Below, piece after piece: positions 34,259 to 43,314 of a stretch of DNA of 64,000 nucleotides. Position 1 is the stretch's first letter. Each line of letters begins with the position of its first letter. Origin of the DNA: Aquificota bacterium (GTDB lineage Bacteria; Aquificota; Aquificia; Aquificales; Aquificaceae). The DNA is taken from NCBI GenBank assembly GCA_030549905.1, contig JAUQQK010000002.1, forward strand, positions 32,506-96,505. Reading direction: 5' to 3'. The notes under the pieces are model-generated. The model saw only the letters and a program-made list of their open reading frames with translations. It was not told the origin of the DNA and searched no databases. The translations under genes and the position numbers were made by a program.

Positions 34259-36910
34259 ATGAAGCAGGAAGTGCTTGAGAAGAACCCAAGAGAGAAGCTA
34301 AAGGCTGAAAAGCATCCTTTGGATATAATTGAGGAGCTTCCCAAGATTATAAAGCAAGGCTATGAGAACACGCCGGAGGAGGACCTTGTAAGGCTCCAGT
34401 GGTATGGGCTTTACCATGACAAGCCAAGGATGGGATACTTCCTTCTTAGGGTAAAGGTGCCTGGGGGTATTTTAGAGCCAAGGCAGCTCCATGTATTGGG
34501 TGAGCTGGCAAAAAGGTTTAACGACTATGCGGAAATAACCTTAAGACAGGACCTACAGCTTCATTACATAAGGCTTGAACACCTTCCTGAGGTTTTTGAA
34601 AGGCTAAGAGAAGCAGGTCTCTTTCCTGTAGGTGCCTGTGGTGACACAGTCAGGAACATAACCACCTGCCCCTTATGTGGGCTTGAAGAAAAGGAGCTTT
34701 TTGATGTTAGAAAAACCCTTTATGAGCTTGAAAACTTCTTCCATGACCCTGAAAACAGAGAATACTTTAACCTTCCAAGAAAGTTTAAGATAACCCTTTC
34801 AGCCTGTCCCTATCACTGCAACATGCCAGAGATGCACGACCTTGCCTTTGTAGGAACAATTCATAAGGGTAAGGAGGGCTTTGCGGTTTGGGTTGGCGGT
34901 GGTCTTTCTTCTACACCAAGGCTTGCAAGAAAGCTTGGTATTTTTGTGGAAAAGGATAGGGTCTGTGAGGTGGCGATGGCTTTGGTAGAGCTCTGGAGCG
35001 AGGAGGATGAAAACAGAAAATCCTTCGTAAAGGCAAGGTTTAAATACATGGTGGATAGGCTCGGTGTTGAAGGAATAAGGGAAAGGCTTTTGGAAAGGCT
35101 GAGCTTTAGACCAGAGGAATTGGAAAAGGAGCCAGAACCTGTAAAAAGATACTTCCATACAGGCATAGGAAGGCAGAAGCAGGGAGGTTTTTATTACTTT
35201 GGCATTCCCGTGCAGGCGGGAAGGGTAAAGGGAAGCCAGCTTTTAAGCCTCTCAGAACTTGCTCAAGAGCTTAACCTCTCTGTTAGGCTCTCTCAAAGGC
35301 AGAATATCCTGCTGGCAAACATAAGGGAGGAAGACCTGCAAAGGGTTAAGGAAGTGGTAAAAGGGCTTGGTTTTGAAGTGGATGTGAGCGAAACAAGGGC
35401 TATATCCGTAGCCTGCACCAGCGACCCTTTCTGCAACTACTCGGTGGGTCCTGCGAAGGATGCTCTACTTGAGATACTTGATTACTTAGAAGGTGAGTTT
35501 GGAAGGCTTGAGGGTATTAGCATAGGCGTTGATGGATGCCCCCATGCCTGTGCCCACCACTGGCTAAACGATATAGGCATTCAGGCAACACACACAAGGC
35601 ATCCAGATGGCTCGGTGGAAACCACCTACAACCTTGTTTTAAGGGGTGGGTATGGAAAAAGAGCAAACATAGGAAAGATAATAGCCAAAAAGCTACCCTT
35701 AGAAAGGGTAAAGGTCTATTTGAAAAACCTTCTTCTTTCCTTTAAAAACTCTGGGTTTGAAGACTTTCATGAGTTTTTGAATAAAAAGAGCGATGAGGAG
35801 CTTTTAAGCCTTATGGAGGGTAAGGATGTCATGGTGGAGGTTGAAAAAAGGCTTGTAAAGGTGCGTATATTTGGACCTCTTACACGCTTTTCTGGAGGTC
35901 TTTCGGAGGTGGAGCTAAGCGCAAAAACAGTCAGGGAGGCCCTTGAAAGCCTTGAAAGGGAGTTTGAAGGCTTTAAGGGAAGACTTTTTGACCAAAAGGG
36001 AGAGCTAAAGCCCTTTGTAAAGGTCTTTTTAAACGAGGAAGATGTCTCTTACCTGCAGGGTTTGGAAACAAAACTTAAAGAAGGCGATGAGCTTATGCTC
36101 TATCCAGCTCTGGCGGGTGGTGCCCCTTCCTTTGATGAGCTTGAGCTTCACGAGCTTGCCATAGACTTTGAGGACAAGACACCTCAGGAACTTATAGCCT
36201 GGGCTTTGGAAAACTTCCATCCAAGGCTTTATATAGCTTGGAGCGGTCAGGTTGAGGATATGGTGCTTTTAGATATGGCTTGGAGGATAAACCCGGAGGT
36301 GAGGGTCTTTATGGTGGATACGGGCAGGCTCCACGAAGAGACTTACAGGCTTGCCCAAGAGGTGGAGGAGAGGTACTGCATAAGGATAGAGGTTTATTTC
36401 CCTAAGGCGGAAGATGTGGAGAAGCTCGTGGGTGAGCATGGTATTAACTGCTTTTATAAATCCGTTGAGTTGAGGCACCTCTGCTGTCATGTGAGGAAGG
36501 TAAGACCTCTAATCAGAGCTTTGTCCTGCATAGATGCTTGGGTAACGGGTCTCAGGCGCGAGCAGTGGGCAAGCAGGCACAACATAATGAAGATTGAGAT
36601 GGACCATGACCACGGGCAGATAGTGAAGATAAACCCCCTTGCTGACTGGACAGAAAGGGATGTTTGGGAATACATAAAGAGAAACTATGTTCCTTACAAC
36701 AGACTTTACGAGAAGGGTTATAGAAGCATAGGTTGTGAGCCTTGTACGAAGGCTGTTGCACCCTTTGAAGACCCAAGGGCTGGAAGGTGGTGGTGGGAAA
36801 AGGACGCACCAAAGGAGTGTGGAATGCACTGCAGTATAGAAACGGGAGGCTTTGAAAAGATTGCGGACAAACTCTTAAGGGAGGCAAGAGATGGCGATAA
36901 GGGTTCTTGA
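34259..36910 (+). CDS. Sulfite reductase - MoaD/ThiS-like - APS reductase fusion
   Basis: One 883-residue chain carries three activities. Residues about 20-500 form a siroheme sulfite/nitrite reductase with the cluster ligands ACTSDPFC and GCPHAC (near 386-430). Residues about 530-620 form a MoaD/ThiS-type ubiquitin-fold domain ending ALAGG, with the diglycine internal. Residues about 630-875 form a CysH-type reductase with CC (742-743), CEPC (826-829) and ECGMHC (near 854), the pattern of iron-sulfur APS reductases. Together it could take adenylylsulfate to sulfide. Siroheme synthesis (cobA) and sat are in the same operon. Confidence 0.9.
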   Translation: MKQEVLEKNPREKLKAEKHPLDIIEELPKIIKQGYENTPEEDLVRLQWYGLYHDKPRMGYFLLRVKVPGGILEPRQLHVLGELAKRFNDYAEITLRQDLQLHYIRLEHLPEVFERLREAGLFPVGACGDTVRNITTCPLCGLEEKELFDVRKTLYELENFFHDPENREYFNLPRKFKITLSACPYHCNMPEMHDLAFVGTIHKGKEGFAVWVGGGLSSTPRLARKLGIFVEKDRVCEVAMALVELWSEEDENRKSFVKARFKYMVDRLGVEGIRERLLERLSFRPEELEKEPEPVKRYFHTGIGRQKQGGFYYFGIPVQAGRVKGSQLLSLSELAQELNLSVRLSQRQNILLANIREEDLQRVKEVVKGLGFEVDVSETRAISVACTSDPFCNYSVGPAKDALLEILDYLEGEFGRLEGISIGVDGCPHACAHHWLNDIGIQATHTRHPDGSVETTYNLVLRGGYGKRANIGKIIAKKLPLERVKVYLKNLLLSFKNSGFEDFHEFLNKKSDEELLSLMEGKDVMVEVEKRLVKVRIFGPLTRFSGGLSEVELSAKTVREALESLEREFEGFKGRLFDQKGELKPFVKVFLNEEDVSYLQGLETKLKEGDELMLYPALAGGAPSFDELELHELAIDFEDKTPQELIAWALENFHPRLYIAWSGQVEDMVLLDMAWRINPEVRVFMVDTGRLHEETYRLAQEVEERYCIRIEVYFPKAEDVEKLVGEHGINCFYKSVELRHLCCHVRKVRPLIRALSCIDAWVTGLRREQWASRHNIMKIEMDHDHGQIVKINPLADWTERDVWEYIKRNYVPYNRLYEKGYRSIGCEPCTKAVAPFEDPRAGRWWWEKDAPKECGMHCSIETGGFEKIADKLLREARDGDKGS

Positions 36911-37181
36911 GGTTGTGGATATAAACCTGCTCAAAGAGGAGCTTGAGAAAAGAGGCTGGAAGGAAGGCAGTTTTAACAAAAAGCCTGCCATGATAAAAGA
37001 TCTTGGCTCATACCTTTGGTTAGCCTTACTTGAAGAAAAGCCATGTTTTATATCCCTACCTTCCGAAGAAGACTCAAAGCTTCACAGGGAAGGCATGAGA
37101 AGGCTTCAGGAGGAGGTAAAAGAGTTATCTGAAGCTCTTGGCTTCACAATACCTATAAGACTTGGAGGTTCTAATGTTTGA
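36891..37181 (+). CDS. Small protein of unknown function in the sulfur operon
   Basis: A 96-residue soluble, helix-rich, highly charged protein starts with MAIRVLEVVD and ends with IPIRLGGSNV. It has a central DLGSYLWLALLEEKPCFI stretch with one Cys. I do not recognise the family. Its ATG overlaps the fusion gene by 20 bases and its stop overlaps the TauE-type exporter start, so it is translated with sulfate assimilation genes and may serve that pathway. Confidence 0.65.
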   Translation: MAIRVLEVVDINLLKEELEKRGWKEGSFNKKPAMIKDLGSYLWLALLEEKPCFISLPSEEDSKLHREGMRRLQEEVKELSEALGFTIPIRLGGSNV

Positions 37182-37929
37182 GTATGCACTCTCTGGCTTT
37201 TTTATAGCCTTAGCCATAGGCTTGACAGGTGTAGGAGCTGGAACGCTTACCGCACCGCTTTTAATCCTTCTGGGGCTTGACCCGGCAAAGGCGGTTGGCT
37301 CAGCCCTCAGTTTTTCAGCTTTTGTGAAGTTTCCAGCCTTTGTCTTTCATGCCCTCTATAAAAATATAGATTACAAAACCCTTTTCCTTATGCTTTCTGG
37401 CGGTGTGCCTGGTGTCCTTCTTGGCTCCTTTCTATTATCTTTCCTTTCTCATGAAAAGGGTCTGAAAAATGTCCTCTTCCTTATTATAGGCTTTACTATC
37501 CTTCTTAGCATAGCCCTTAACCTTTTTACCACCTTGAGAAATAAAAGGCTTGACCTTACAAGGTATAGATTCCTTTTGCCCTTTGCCTGCTTTTTCATCG
37601 GGATTGAGGTAGGTTTTACATCAGCGGGTGCTGGTGCCCTTGGCATGGTCTTACTTCTTTACTTTACAAGGCTTGAGCCTTCAAGGGCTGTGGGTGTGGA
37701 TATAGCTTTCGGCTTAGCTTGTTCTTCTCTTGGTAGTCTTTTCCACTTCCTTGGGAGTAACATAAACCCAGAGGTTTTTATTCCCATGTCTTTTGGTGGT
37801 CTTCTTGGTGTGTGGCTTGGCACCCACCTAACAAGGAAGATAAATCCAAAGCCTATAAGAGTTCTAATATCCTTCCTCCTGCTCTTGGTGGCAATAAACC
37901 TCATAAACAGAGGTATTAACCATGGGTAA
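37174..37929 (+). CDS. TauE/SafE-family sulfite/anion exporter
   Basis: A 252-residue inner-membrane protein with seven or eight helices and the family's repeated glycine-rich motifs (GLTGVGAGTLTAPLLILLGL near 20; GFTSAGAGALGMVLLL near 150). In a sulfate assimilation operon it probably exports excess sulfite or handles a related sulfonate or anion; direction and substrate are inferred. ATG 37174 follows TTGGAGG at good spacing. It overlaps cobA by 8 bases. Confidence 0.8.
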   Translation: MFEYALSGFFIALAIGLTGVGAGTLTAPLLILLGLDPAKAVGSALSFSAFVKFPAFVFHALYKNIDYKTLFLMLSGGVPGVLLGSFLLSFLSHEKGLKNVLFLIIGFTILLSIALNLFTTLRNKRLDLTRYRFLLPFACFFIGIEVGFTSAGAGALGMVLLLYFTRLEPSRAVGVDIAFGLACSSLGSLFHFLGSNINPEVFIPMSFGGLLGVWLGTHLTRKINPKPIRVLISFLLLLVAINLINRGINHG

Positions 37930-38671
37930 GGTCTATCTCGTAGGGGCAGGACCTGGAGACCTGGAGCTTTTAACACTTAAAGCCTACAGGCTCATAAGGT
38001 CTGCAGATGTTATCCTATACGACAGGCTCGTAAACCCAGAAGTGCTTTTACTCGCAAAGCCTGACTGCGAGCTTGTCTATGTGGGAAAGGAGGATGGAAA
38101 ACATCTCATAGAGCAGGAAAGGATAAACGAGCTTTTGCTTGAGTATGCATATAGCAAAGAGGTAGTAGTAAGGCTAAAAGGTGGAGACCCCTTCGTCTTT
38201 GGAAGGGGTGGAGAGGAAGCCCTCTTTTTAGCACAGCATGGCATAGAGTTTGAAGTGGTTCCGGGTATAAGCTCAGCCATAGCGGTGCCAGCCTATGCAG
38301 GCATTCCTTTGACCTTTAGAGGCATATCTTCTTCCTTTGCTGTCATAACCGGGCATGAAGACCCAAAGAAAGGAAGTTCAAGCATAGACTGGGAGAGCCT
38401 GAAGGGGATAAACACCCTTGTCTTTTTGATGGCAGTTTCAAACAGGCAGGAGATAGCAAAGAGGTTAATAAGCGTGGGGAGAGAGCCGAAAGAACCCGTA
38501 GCCTTCATAGAGAGGGGGACAACAGAGGAGCAGAAGGTAGTTATTACAAGCCTTAAGGAGCTTTCTGAGAACCCACCTGAGGTGAAACCCCCTGCTGTTA
38601 TGGTGGTGGGTGAGGTGGTGAAGACAAGAAACTTGCTTTTTGAAAAACATTTAGAGGAGGCAAAGACATGA
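37922..38671 (+). CDS. cobA: Uroporphyrinogen-III C-methyltransferase (SUMT)
   Basis: This enzyme makes precorrin-2 from uroporphyrinogen III, the first step to siroheme. Family motifs are visible: VGAGPGDLELLTLKAYRLI (residues 5-23), VRLKGGDPFVFGRGGEE (near 82) and VVPGISSAIAVPAYAGIP (near 112). At 249 residues it is a standalone methyltransferase without CysG dehydrogenase/chelatase domains. It supplies siroheme for the fused sulfite reductase upstream. Confidence 0.93.
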   Translation: MGKVYLVGAGPGDLELLTLKAYRLIRSADVILYDRLVNPEVLLLAKPDCELVYVGKEDGKHLIEQERINELLLEYAYSKEVVVRLKGGDPFVFGRGGEEALFLAQHGIEFEVVPGISSAIAVPAYAGIPLTFRGISSSFAVITGHEDPKKGSSSIDWESLKGINTLVFLMAVSNRQEIAKRLISVGREPKEPVAFIERGTTEEQKVVITSLKELSENPPEVKPPAVMVVGEVVKTRNLLFEKHLEEAKT

Positions 38672-39813
38672 TAGAACCGCACGGTGGAGAGCTTGTAAAT
38701 AGGGTTGTACCTGAAAAGGAAAAGCTCAAAATCCTTGAGGAGATAAGGGACCTGCCTAAGATTACCGTAGGCTTGGATGCTCTTTTGGATGTGGAAAATA
38801 TAGCAACTGGTGTTTTCTCTCCCATCAAAGGATTTATGACAGGCGAGGAGCTACTTTCTGTAGGTTACAATATGTGCCTGCCTGACGGAACTGTATGGAC
38901 CATACCCATAATACTGCAATTTAAAGAAAAGCCAAAGGTGGGAGAGAGAATAGTCCTGCAGGATGAAGAGGGAAAGGCAAAGGCTGTCGTTGATATTAGA
39001 GAGGTATACAAAATAGACCTTCCCCTTATAGCAAAGCTCGTGTGGGGAACCGAAAGTGAGGAGCATCCAGGGGTTAAACTCCTTTACTCAAAGGGAGAGT
39101 GGGCTGTTGGGGGAGATGTGTGGCTATTGGAAAGGATAAACCACCCTTTAAGAGATTGGATACTCGAACCAGAGGAGACTAGGAAGATTTTTGAGTATAG
39201 GGGTTGGAAAACTGTTGTAGGTTTCCAAACAAGGAACGCACCCCACAAAGCTCACGAGTATTTGCAGAGGATAGGCTTAGAAGTGGCAGACGGTTTGTTT
39301 ATAAACCCAGTTTTAGGCTGGAGAAAGTCAGACGATTTTGAGCCACAAACGATACTCACAGCTTACGAATATTTGATAAACAACTATTACCCTAAGAAAA
39401 GGGTTCTTCTTTCTGGTCTCGCTACAGCTATGAGGTATGCTGGACCGAGAGAAGCTGTATTTCATGCCTTAGTAAGGAAAAATTTTGGATGTACGCATTT
39501 CATAGTGGGAAGGGACCATGCCGGCGTTGGGAACTTTTACGATCCTTATGAAGCCCATCGCATATTTGACAGGCTTCCAAAAGACATAGGTATAGAAATA
39601 ATAAGGGTTTCAGCAGTTTTTTATTGCAAGAACTGTGATTGTATGGCATCAGAAAAGAGCTGTGGCCATGGTGAAGAGGAAAGGGTATATGTAAGCATGA
39701 CAAAGATAAGGGATATGCTTAGGAAAGGTGTTTTACCTCCGGATGAAATGATAAGGAGAGATATAGCACACCTTCTAATGGATGTACAAAACTTGACGAA
39801 TATTCATTCATAA
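38668..39813 (+). CDS. sat: Sulfate adenylyltransferase
   Basis: ATP sulfurylase making adenylylsulfate (APS) from sulfate and ATP. Motifs are QTRNAPHKAHEYL (near residue 188), GRDHAGVGNFYDPYEAH (near 280) and a late cysteine set, KNCDCMASEKSCGHG, typical of the zinc-containing archaeal and bacterial form. At 381 residues it is complete. It overlaps cobA by 4 bases, and its product is the substrate of the APS reductase domain in the same operon. Its stop codon lies beside a regulatory site for the next gene. Confidence 0.95.
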   Translation: MIEPHGGELVNRVVPEKEKLKILEEIRDLPKITVGLDALLDVENIATGVFSPIKGFMTGEELLSVGYNMCLPDGTVWTIPIILQFKEKPKVGERIVLQDEEGKAKAVVDIREVYKIDLPLIAKLVWGTESEEHPGVKLLYSKGEWAVGGDVWLLERINHPLRDWILEPEETRKIFEYRGWKTVVGFQTRNAPHKAHEYLQRIGLEVADGLFINPVLGWRKSDDFEPQTILTAYEYLINNYYPKKRVLLSGLATAMRYAGPREAVFHALVRKNFGCTHFIVGRDHAGVGNFYDPYEAHRIFDRLPKDIGIEIIRVSAVFYCKNCDCMASEKSCGHGEEERVYVSMTKIRDMLRKGVLPPDEMIRRDIAHLLMDVQNLTNIHS

Positions 39814-39821
39814 TTTAAAAT
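39793..39821 (+). promoter_or_regulatory. Promoter with operator-like motif ahead of the lpd-like gene
   Basis: TTGACG (39793-39798), 17 bases and TAAAAT (39816-39821) end 6 bases before the ATG at 39828, implying a leaderless transcript. CGAATATTCATTCA (39797-39810) fills the spacer; on the minus strand it reads TGAATGAATATTCG, one base from the hyaA operator. It overlaps the last codons of sat. Confidence 0.6.
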
Positions 39822-39827
39822 TATCCT

Positions 39828-41023
39828 ATGGAGTATTTTGATACGATAATTGTAGGGAGCGGTCCAGGAGGTTATATGAGCGCAAAGCTACTTCTTGAGA
39901 AGAGGAAAAGGGTTGCCCTTGTGGAAAAATCCCTTTTTGGAGGTGTCTGCCTGAATGCGGGATGTATACCAAAAGAGGGGCTTTATAAACTCGCCCTCAG
40001 TGAAAGCAAACCAGAATGGAAGGTAGCGGTTCAAAGAATACAGGGGAAGGTGATAGAAATAAGGGATACGGCGCTCAAAAGTCTCGTCTCAAAGGGATTA
40101 ACTTACATTGAGGGTGAAGGTGAACTCATAGACGAACGTGTGGTAAAAGTGGGGAGCAGAAGATTAACAGCTCAGCACATAATTCTTGCGTGTGGTTCCA
40201 AACAAAGGGAACCTGGCATATCTCCAGAAGATATTCTTAGAGGTCTGATTCTTCCAAAAGGTAATGTGTGTGTAGTTGGAGGTGGTGCGGCAGGATGCGA
40301 GCTTGCCTTTATACTGCGCTCCTTCGGTTTTAAGGTTTATCTTGTAAGGAGAGATACGGTTCTGAAGGGGTACGAAAATATACCTGAAGAGTTTGCTCAA
40401 AAGCTGGAAAATAAGTTGGAAGAGCATGGTGTGGAAATAGTAGAAAGCTTAAGGAAAGTGAATGCGGATATTGTAATAAGGGCTACAGGTAGAGTTCCTA
40501 ACTTCTGTCAGGAAAGATTTCCTTTTGTAGGCGTTGATGAAAAAGGCTTTGTAAAGAGTGACGCTTTTTTGGAGACTACGGCATGTGGGATCTTTGCGGT
40601 AGGTGATATAATATCACCCATGGGTGCGGGCTACGCTTTTGAAAAGCGAAAGTTGCGGTCCATAATATCCTTCAAGGTAAAGAGAAAAGCTTTGATCACA
40701 GAAAAGTACCAGTCATAATATCATCAGCTTACCAAATAGGTTTTGTAGGTGACATTAAGGATGCCAGGGTGTTAATTACCAAATCCCTCGGGATCAATCC
40801 TAAGTATTACGTTACGGAAAATAACGGTATCATTAAGGTGGGTTTTGATGATACAGGTAGGCTCGTTTACTGTTGTGTTATAGGTAACGAGGTGAGCGAA
40901 ATATTAAACCTCTGTGCGACACTTCTTGGAAAGGACTTAGAGGAATACCTTTGTCTTGCCCACCCATCATACGGGGAAATAATTAACGAAATAATGTCCA
41001 TAAAGCAGGAGGTGTGCCAATGA
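39828..41023 (+). pseudogene. Dihydrolipoamide-dehydrogenase-like flavoprotein, split by a frameshift
   Basis: Pyridine nucleotide-disulfide oxidoreductase. The first frame has IIVGSGPGGYMSAKLL (FAD), the redox pair GGVCLNAGC, a second dinucleotide fold VVGGGAAGCELAF and IFAVGDIISPMGAGYAFEK. Near 40641 the frame shifts, and the correct reading (AKVAVHNILQGKEKSFD) continues in the -1 frame through the dimer domain with LAHPSYGEI to the stop at 41023. One extra A or G in GAAAAGCG restores a chain of about 398 residues. The final His-x-Glu pair of true lipoamide dehydrogenases is not obvious (HPSYGE), so the substrate is uncertain. Confidence 0.85.
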
Positions 41024-41508
41024 AAGATGCGGAAGTTCTTTCAAAAGTGCGCATATTCTTGAGGGAAGAAGGCATCATAATCCCTAAGGGACCTATAAAG
41101 GAGTTTTATTCACAGCTTATAAAGTTGTCCGGTTTCGGTATAGGTGGACTTCTCGTATTTTCTGGTAAAAAGGCGGGTAAAATGGCAGGCGCTTACATAA
41201 AGAACATAGCCGGCGAGATAAATCCTACTATAGAAAAGGTTGTACCTTACGTGTGTGCCTTTCTTGAAGAGACAGGTATATGTAAAGTTGAGGAGTATAA
41301 TGTATCCAATTCTCATATACTTTTCAGGGTAAGAGATTCTATATTTGCTCAAGGTGTGGAAAGCAAAAAGCCTGTTTGTATGCCTTTGAGCGGTGCTATG
41401 GCAGGTGTGTTTGAAGAAGTAACAGGTAAAGAATGGGATTGTAGGGAAATTGAGTGCCAAGCACAAGGTAAGGAAAGATGTGTCTTTGAGATAAGACTCA
41501 AATACTAA
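41020..41508 (+). CDS. V4R (4-vinyl reductase) domain protein
   Basis: A 162-residue protein with a V4R-type domain: GGLLVFSGKKAGKMAGAYI near residue 45, VPLSGAMAGVFEEVTGKEW-like region near 127, and a terminal Cys set CREIECQAQGKERCVFEI that is typical of the domain. V4R domains bind small ligands and occur in chlorophyll biosynthesis, methanogen and regulatory proteins. ATG 41020 has AGGAGG 8 bases upstream and gives an ATGA overlap with the lpd-like gene, so the two are co-transcribed. It ends convergent with the NHL gene. Confidence 0.7.
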   Translation: MKDAEVLSKVRIFLREEGIIIPKGPIKEFYSQLIKLSGFGIGGLLVFSGKKAGKMAGAYIKNIAGEINPTIEKVVPYVCAFLEETGICKVEEYNVSNSHILFRVRDSIFAQGVESKKPVCMPLSGAMAGVFEEVTGKEWDCREIECQAQGKERCVFEIRLKY

Positions 41509-42505
41509 GCTTATAAATAAGCACCCTGTTATTCCCTGTATCAGCAACAAGAAATATCTTACCTACTGCAAAAACGGCGTAAGGCCAGCAAAGGGAGTAC
41601 TCATCAACTCTTTCCCAACGATTCTCTCCGCATTCAAAAAAATTCCTTTGTCCGACAACCGCTACAGGCTTTACATCTTTCCCCAACTCTTTAAAAATAA
41701 GCACTCTGTTATTGGAGGTATCTGCAACAAAAAGCAGGTCATCGTCTGCACCTACGCCATAAGGCAGATTCAGACTGAATTCGTCACACCCTTCCTTATG
41801 TCCTATATAGAAGCTACAAAGTGATGCATCCTTTAAAGAGGTTTCAAATACATAAACTTTACTCACGCCTGTGCCAGCATCCGCCACAAAAAAGCGATTA
41901 TCCATCCTGCAAATTGAATGAGGCCAACTAAATCCTTCGTAAATATCGTCAGGAATTTGCATACTGTCAGGTATATCTTTCCATCGCAGTATGCGCCTGT
42001 TCCCCGTATCACACACATAAAAACCGCTACTATCATAAAAAACGCCAAAGCACCAAAAAAGCATACCTCTGTCAACCTGTTTGAGGTTACTCTGACCTAT
42101 TACATGGTGAGGTTTTGAAAAATTCTCCTCCGGCAACTTTTCCCACATCAATACCCTGTGGTTCCACGCATCAGCTATGAAAAACTTCCCATCATCAGAT
42201 AAAAAAACGCCAGTTGGCATAAAAAGACCCCTTTCTACATCTCCACATGCATTGGGGGAGTCACCGTAAAAGTCCCTCTGTCCAAGCACTACATCCGCAG
42301 GTTTACTTGAAATCGGAACACCTTTCCATATAAGCACCCTGTGGTTTCCAGTATCCGAAACTATAAGCACATCGTTTTTGAGGAATACGCCCCTTGGACC
42401 ATACAGAGTGTACGCTGAAGCTTTGGCATCTGGTACGCGCATACCTCTTTCTGAAGATGCACCTATGACACTTAAGAGTTCAATTTTTAGCGTATCTTTA
42501 ACCAC
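41498..42505 (-). CDS. NHL-repeat beta-propeller protein of the group 2a hydrogenase locus
   Basis: About 336 residues built of repeated blades with the motif VADTGNNRVLIYK or variants (SDTGNHRVLIWK, CDTGNRRILRWK, VADTSNNRVLIFK), characteristic of NHL six-bladed propellers. It has no signal peptide, so it is probably cytoplasmic. GTG 42505 is preferred because GAAGGTGG precedes it; this gives a 19-base overlap with the Rieske gene. Proteins of this type accompany group 2a hydrogenases in other phyla, where their role is unresolved. Confidence 0.75.
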   Translation of the reverse strand: MVKDTLKIELLSVIGASSERGMRVPDAKASAYTLYGPRGVFLKNDVLIVSDTGNHRVLIWKGVPISSKPADVVLGQRDFYGDSPNACGDVERGLFMPTGVFLSDDGKFFIADAWNHRVLMWEKLPEENFSKPHHVIGQSNLKQVDRGMLFWCFGVFYDSSGFYVCDTGNRRILRWKDIPDSMQIPDDIYEGFSWPHSICRMDNRFFVADAGTGVSKVYVFETSLKDASLCSFYIGHKEGCDEFSLNLPYGVGADDDLLFVADTSNNRVLIFKELGKDVKPVAVVGQRNFFECGENRWERVDEYSLCWPYAVFAVGKIFLVADTGNNRVLIYKLSI

Positions 42506-43314
42506 AGGTAACCACCTTCTATTTTCGTAGGTATAGGCTCTAACTGTACGTAAGGTAAATTCAAACATTCTCCAGAGGTTATTCTGTATTCAAAACCGTG
42601 CCATGGACAGATCAATACACCGTCTTCTTTTATCTCTCCTTCGTGCAGAGGATGTCCTTGATGGACACAGGAATTTTTGTATGCATAAACTCTACCCTCC
42701 CACAACACTACAACTGCATCAAGCTCTTCATTTAAAAATCTGCACATCCGCCCTTCTTTTAGCTCCCGAACTTCAAAGGCTCTAACGTAGTTACTCTTTT
42801 TGTCTGAAAGATCAAAAAGAGCTTCGGATGGCGTATCTTTTGCCAGCTCCACCCTCTCAATGTACGGAACAAAGCTCTGTACCGCCTCGAGAATTGTCTG
42901 TTGGAGCGTGAAGGAAACTTGCGAACAACCAACGCATGCTCCCCTTAATCTTACATAGAGTGTTCTATCTTTTAAGTCCACAAATTCCACATCCCCACCG
43001 TGAGACCTTACATAAGGTTTTATAAGCTCAAGAGCTTTTATCGCTTTTGTTCTGTCATCCTCCTTTATTATGCGGTGCTTTAAAAGAAGTGCGTAAATCT
43101 CCGGCTCTTTTACAGCTTTGAGGAGAAGCTCTTTGCCTACTATATCTTCTTTGAGTAGCTTTACCAATTTTAGGAGGGCTATTCGCGTAAACTCCTCAAT
43201 GCTATTTATAAGTTCACTAACAACTTCCCTTTTCTCATCGTCAAAATCCCGCACTTTCTTTATAAGATCGTCTATTTTTTCAGCAAGCTTCTCAAATCTA
43301 AGATCTTCCGTCAT
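42487..43314 (-). CDS. NifU C-terminal domain - Rieske ferredoxin fusion
   Basis: This 275-residue protein has a helical N-terminus (about 1-95), a NifU-type iron-sulfur scaffold domain with ACVGCSQ (near residue 133), and a Rieske domain (about 180-275) with the ligands CVHQGH and CPWHGF. It probably acts as an electron carrier for the group 2a hydrogenase, as proposed for the Rieske-type HucE protein of mycobacterial Huc loci (recalled, not searched). It overlaps the TPR gene by 17 bases. Confidence 0.85.
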   Translation of the reverse strand: MTEDLRFEKLAEKIDDLIKKVRDFDDEKREVVSELINSIEEFTRIALLKLVKLLKEDIVGKELLLKAVKEPEIYALLLKHRIIKEDDRTKAIKALELIKPYVRSHGGDVEFVDLKDRTLYVRLRGACVGCSQVSFTLQQTILEAVQSFVPYIERVELAKDTPSEALFDLSDKKSNYVRAFEVRELKEGRMCRFLNEELDAVVVLWEGRVYAYKNSCVHQGHPLHEGEIKEDGVLICPWHGFEYRITSGECLNLPYVQLEPIPTKIEGGYLWLKIR

